The translations under genes were made by a program, and so were the position numbers. The notes under the pieces are model-generated. The model was not told the DNA's origin. It made no database searches and was given only the letters and a program-made list of their open reading frames with translations. A stretch of DNA of 64,000 nucleotides from Morella rubra (lineage: Eukaryota; Streptophyta; Magnoliopsida; Fagales; Myricaceae): contig CM025856.1 in NCBI GenBank assembly GCA_003952965.2, positions 31,351,736-31,415,735 of the forward strand. The letters run 5' to 3'. This document shows positions 61,001-64,000 of the stretch, piece by piece. Position 1 is the first letter of the stretch. Every line of letters begins with the position of its first letter.

Positions 61001-63963
61001 TTTTGTTTGAAAAAAGGCTTTGGATCTGTTTCCACTGTTACCTTGAATTAGCTCGGAGGATTATAGTATTTAACTTAACTTCTCTAACAGGTGAGAAAGA
61101 ACAAGTGCGTTGAGATTCTTCCAATTAATGTTGGTTGTTTAGGTGCTTGCACTTATTGCAAGACAAAGCATGCTCGTGGTCATTTAGGGAGCTACACAAT
61201 TGATAGCCTTGTGAGTATTATGAGAAGGGGTTTATTATGTTTGTGAGTTAGGTCTCTATTTGTTTATAATTATTTCGAATTTGGTTTCTATTAACCTACA
61301 TTTTAACACTACAGGTTGGGCGTGTAAAATCCGTAATAGCTGATGGAGTTGGGGAGATATGGTTGAGCAGTGAAGATACTGGAGCCTATGGTAACTAGTA
61401 GGCATTTCCATTCTTATGCTTGTCTTACTATCTGAAAGTATTTGCCAATACGAAGTTCTGTTTCTGCAAAGTCTTTTCTTGAAGTTGATATTGATCATTT
61501 TGGAAATAGCAAGATGTCAAATCAGATGCAAAGAACATATTGAAGATACGGGAGCCTTTACTTCGACATGTTCTTCATGTTTGATTTCAAACTTAACATC
61601 ATAAAAGGTGGACAAGCCACCAAGAGAACCCCATTATATCTGAGGTGGACAAATTACCACTGAATTACAAGAGAACTCTCATATGTTGTGTTGTTGAATA
61701 ACTATTGTCTCCTGAAATTTTCTAGGGCGTGACATTGGGGTCAATCTTCCGACTTTGTTGAATGCTATTGTTTCTGAGCTTCCTCCTGATGCTAGCACAA
61801 TGCTCCGGATTGGGATGACAAACCCTCCTTTTATTCTTGAGCACTTGAAAGAGATAGCAGAGGTTTTGTGTCACCCATGTGTATACTCCTTTCTACATGT
61901 ACCAGTTCAATCTGGGAGCAATGCTGTCTTGACTGTGAGTCCTAATATGAGTGTCTCTCCAAGAAAATTGGCATCAATTTCTCATTACTGATTATGCTCT
62001 CTCACTTTTTTCTCTCTCCTCTCTTTTTTCCCCTTCAAAAAATTGCATGTTATAGATGTGGGTTTATTATTTATGGATGCCTAGAGTTCCAATGCTTGTT
62101 GGTTTCTTATCCAAATGACTATTCGCCACTCTTATTTTCTCAGGCAATGAATCGGGAGTATACGGTGAGAGAGTTTAGAACTGTGGTTGATACCTTGACT
62201 GAGCTTGTGCCTGGGATGCAGATAGCAACTGATATCATATGTGGATTTCCTGGTTTGTGTCTCTCTTTGTTACCATGTCATGGTCCTTTTTAAGTAGTTT
62301 TGCAAATTGATATGTTTTTTCATGTTTTTAATTTCCATGGTTTTTGCTGAGCAATTGGCACATTCGTTGATCAACTTCTAAATCCTTAAAAGATAAGCTT
62401 GATAATACTAGGATGTAAGTTGTTCTGGGAGAACTATGAAACGGGCATCATCATTCTGGATTTTCCTAGAATATTTCTCATTTATTGGGCATTTTCCAGG
62501 TGAAACGGATGAAGATTTTGCTCAAACCATCAGCCTTATTAAGGAGTACAAGTTTCCTCAAGTTCATATTTCTCAGTTTTATCCTCGACCAGGTATCCTC
62601 TTCATGTCATTGTCAGAACTTCTAGATTTCCTATTATTTTCCAGCTTGTTTCTACTGCAACAAAGTTATTTTGACAAATAGTTCCATATCTCAGAATTGC
62701 AAAGGATATCTTATGAGGCAGCACAAAAACATTTCAATTTTTATCCTTTGTGAAGGTTCTTGACCAGCATAAATTGCCTGGCACCTTACTTTTAGTCATT
62801 CAACAGCTTGTTTGAATGTAAAGATTTGCTAGAAGCTTTAGCAAAAATGTTAGAGTAATCATTTTCGGTATTTCATCTTCATTCTAAATTCAGGGACGCC
62901 TGCTGCAAGGATGAAAAAGGTCCCAAGTACTGTAGTGAAGAAACGAAGCCGTGAGTTGACCTCTGTTTTTGAAGCTTTTAAACCATATGATGGAATGGAG
63001 GGCAGATTAGAAAGAATTTGGATAACTGAACCTGCGACAGATGGTATTCATTTGGTAAGACTGTGGGCAAGTGTTAAATTACATTTTTTGTGTGATTTTA
63101 TTAAATATAGGTATTTTGGATTCCAGTGGGATGAGGGGCTGATGTCGGCTTAGTTCTGATGCGGTTCAAATCTTGGTGGGAAAGGTGAGAGGAAAAGATA
63201 AAAGAAAAAAACGAAAGGAGAGAGGAGGGGGGGAGTTTACTCTATTGTGTCATATTTATCCAAACATGATGTCCACCAATCACCCCTCGCACTCGTAAGT
63301 AAATTACATTATGACTTATATGTTGCCTTCTATTAGTGTGTTTAGGTGGTTCAATTCAATTAGATGTGGGAAGGCCCAGGAAATGCGCGATATTCATGGT
63401 TTCTAACGATTTACTTTGACAAAATAAAAAGGCCCTTTGAAGTATCTCCTTGTGCTTTTGACCTGGAGTGCATTGTTACATGCATTATTAGTCTCTCTTT
63501 TGCCTAACTGGACTGTTCCTTCAATGCCAAGGTTGGCCATACCAAAGGGTATGTGCAGGTGCTAGTGGTTGCGCCAGAAAGCATGCTAGGAACTTCTGCT
63601 ATTGTGAAGATAACGACTGTGGGTAGGTGGTCAGTTTTTGGAGAAGTGCTCCAGACTATCAACCACGTAAATGATAAATCAGCTTCGGGCAATGTAATGT
63701 CTCGTCTGGATAAAAAATGTCCTCCTATGTCTAACCATTGTGAAAGTGACGTATGTACAAGAGAGTCAGAATCTTGTGCTTGTTGTGGACCAGAAAGCTG
63801 CAGATCACAGACTGCTTTAGAGGAAAGTGCTGGTACTGGGAATACCATGTTTCCGGAAGATCTAAACAGCAGACATCCGATCGGATGGTTTCTAAGGAAT
63901 CGGAAGAACCATGGGAAAAAGAGAGTGAAGGGAGAAAATGCCTCGGATCCAAAAAAAAGCTAG
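58044..63963 (+). CDS. CDKAL1: Threonylcarbamoyladenosine tRNA methylthiotransferase (CDKAL1/MtaB type)
   Basis: Radical-SAM enzyme that adds a methylthio group to t6A37 of tRNAs reading ANN codons. Exons: 58044-58205, 58307-58345, 59728-59819, 60652-60901, 61091-61210, 61315-61390, 61726-61934, 62144-62252, 62500-62592, 62894-63054 and 63532-63963, giving 580 aa. The N-terminal methylthiotransferase domain has [14 protein letters not shown] (Cys63), NTCTV (Cys99) and VVAGCVPQ (Cys128) for one Fe-S cluster. The radical-SAM motif [15 protein letters not shown] has Cys197, 201 and 204. Later blocks are [39 protein letters not shown] and QFYPRPGTPAARM. The TRAM-like region ([13 protein letters not shown]) is about 425-490. 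The C terminus is basic ([13 protein letters not shown]) with no clear membrane helix, unlike animal CDKAL1. Intron 2 uses a GC donor. Confidence 0.95.
58346..58347 (+). other. CDKAL1: Non-canonical GC splice donor in the CDKAL1-type gene
   Basis: TFGCSHNQ ends CAG|GCAAGG and the next exon starts AGC GAC (SDSEYM), phase 0. Using the GT four bases later would break the frame at an invariant stretch, so GC is required. Confidence 0.85.
58813..59299. mobile_element. Long-inverted-repeat element, about 487 bp, in intron 2 of the CDKAL1-type gene
   Basis: About 115-bp terminal inverted repeats: ggaaaacatcat, ggcaaaaatcaaattggacc and gttttaaaagacatcaat on the left are mirrored on the right (attgatgtcttttaaaac, ggtccaatttgatttttgcc, atgatgtttcc). 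The AT-rich core has no coding potential. I could not define the target duplication. A non-autonomous DNA transposon with long TIRs is the best fit. Confidence 0.8.
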
Positions 63964-64000
63964 AAGGGGCACGAGGAAGCATGGGTGAGTGGGCTATTAT

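Overview
This window is eukaryotic nuclear DNA from a flowering plant, most likely a dicot. The evidence is AT-rich intergenic DNA, genes split by many GT-AG introns, (TA)n and (GA)n microsatellites, MITEs, a Mutator-like transposon, and clear plant families: V-ATPase subunit G, SAC phosphoinositide phosphatase, plant RanBPM and Pin-II proteinase inhibitor. I cannot name the species. There is no operon logic, CRISPR array or prokaryotic system. All gene models come from reading conserved protein blocks and splice sites by eye, and most were checked for reading-frame phase across introns.

Layout, left to right. 1-2.1 kb: non-coding, with a 100-bp direct repeat. 2.1-2.5 kb (-): 5' exon of an unrecognised plant protein. 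3.7-5.5 kb (+): ribosomal protein L15 with all exons in place but an in-frame stop. 6.6-16.8 kb (-): RanBPM-like SPRY/LisH/CTLH/CRA protein with two local tandem duplications, a homopolymer frameshift and a GC-AG intron. 20.1-20.8 kb (-): V-ATPase subunit G. 22.5-28.1 kb: a Pin-II inhibitor gene interrupted by a 4,977-bp Mutator-like element (FAR1/FHY3-type transposase remnants, about 225-bp TIRs, 9-bp target duplication). 30.3-30.9 kb (+): an intact second Pin-II copy from a segmental duplication. 33.4-34.0 kb: two miniature inverted-repeat elements side by side. 34.1-35.5 kb: two decayed RING-H2 copies. 35.9-37.7 kb (-): plastid-type DnaJ zinc-finger protein. 38.5-53.7 kb (+): SAC-domain phosphatase containing a 2.5-kb tandem duplication that repeats two exons. 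54.0-56.4 kb (-): seven-exon gene with an MBD-like block. 58.0-64.0 kb (+): CDKAL1-type tRNA methylthiotransferase.

The genes are independent housekeeping or defence genes, not a pathway cluster. DnaJ-like and SAC are head to head across about 0.8 kb. SAC and the MBD-like gene converge with only 243 bp between stop codons. The MBD-like and CDKAL1-type genes are divergent.

The most notable signals are (1) the young Mutator-like insertion that splits an otherwise open Pin-II frame, with an intact paralogue about 2 kb away; (2) local tandem duplications inside RANBPM and SAC that repeat exon pairs of exactly 234 and 300 nt, both frame-neutral; and (3) a shredded copy of the RANBPM 5' end beside a near-perfect copy. 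Whether (2) and (3) are biology or assembly artefacts cannot be settled from the sequence alone. I found nothing I would call a new molecular system.
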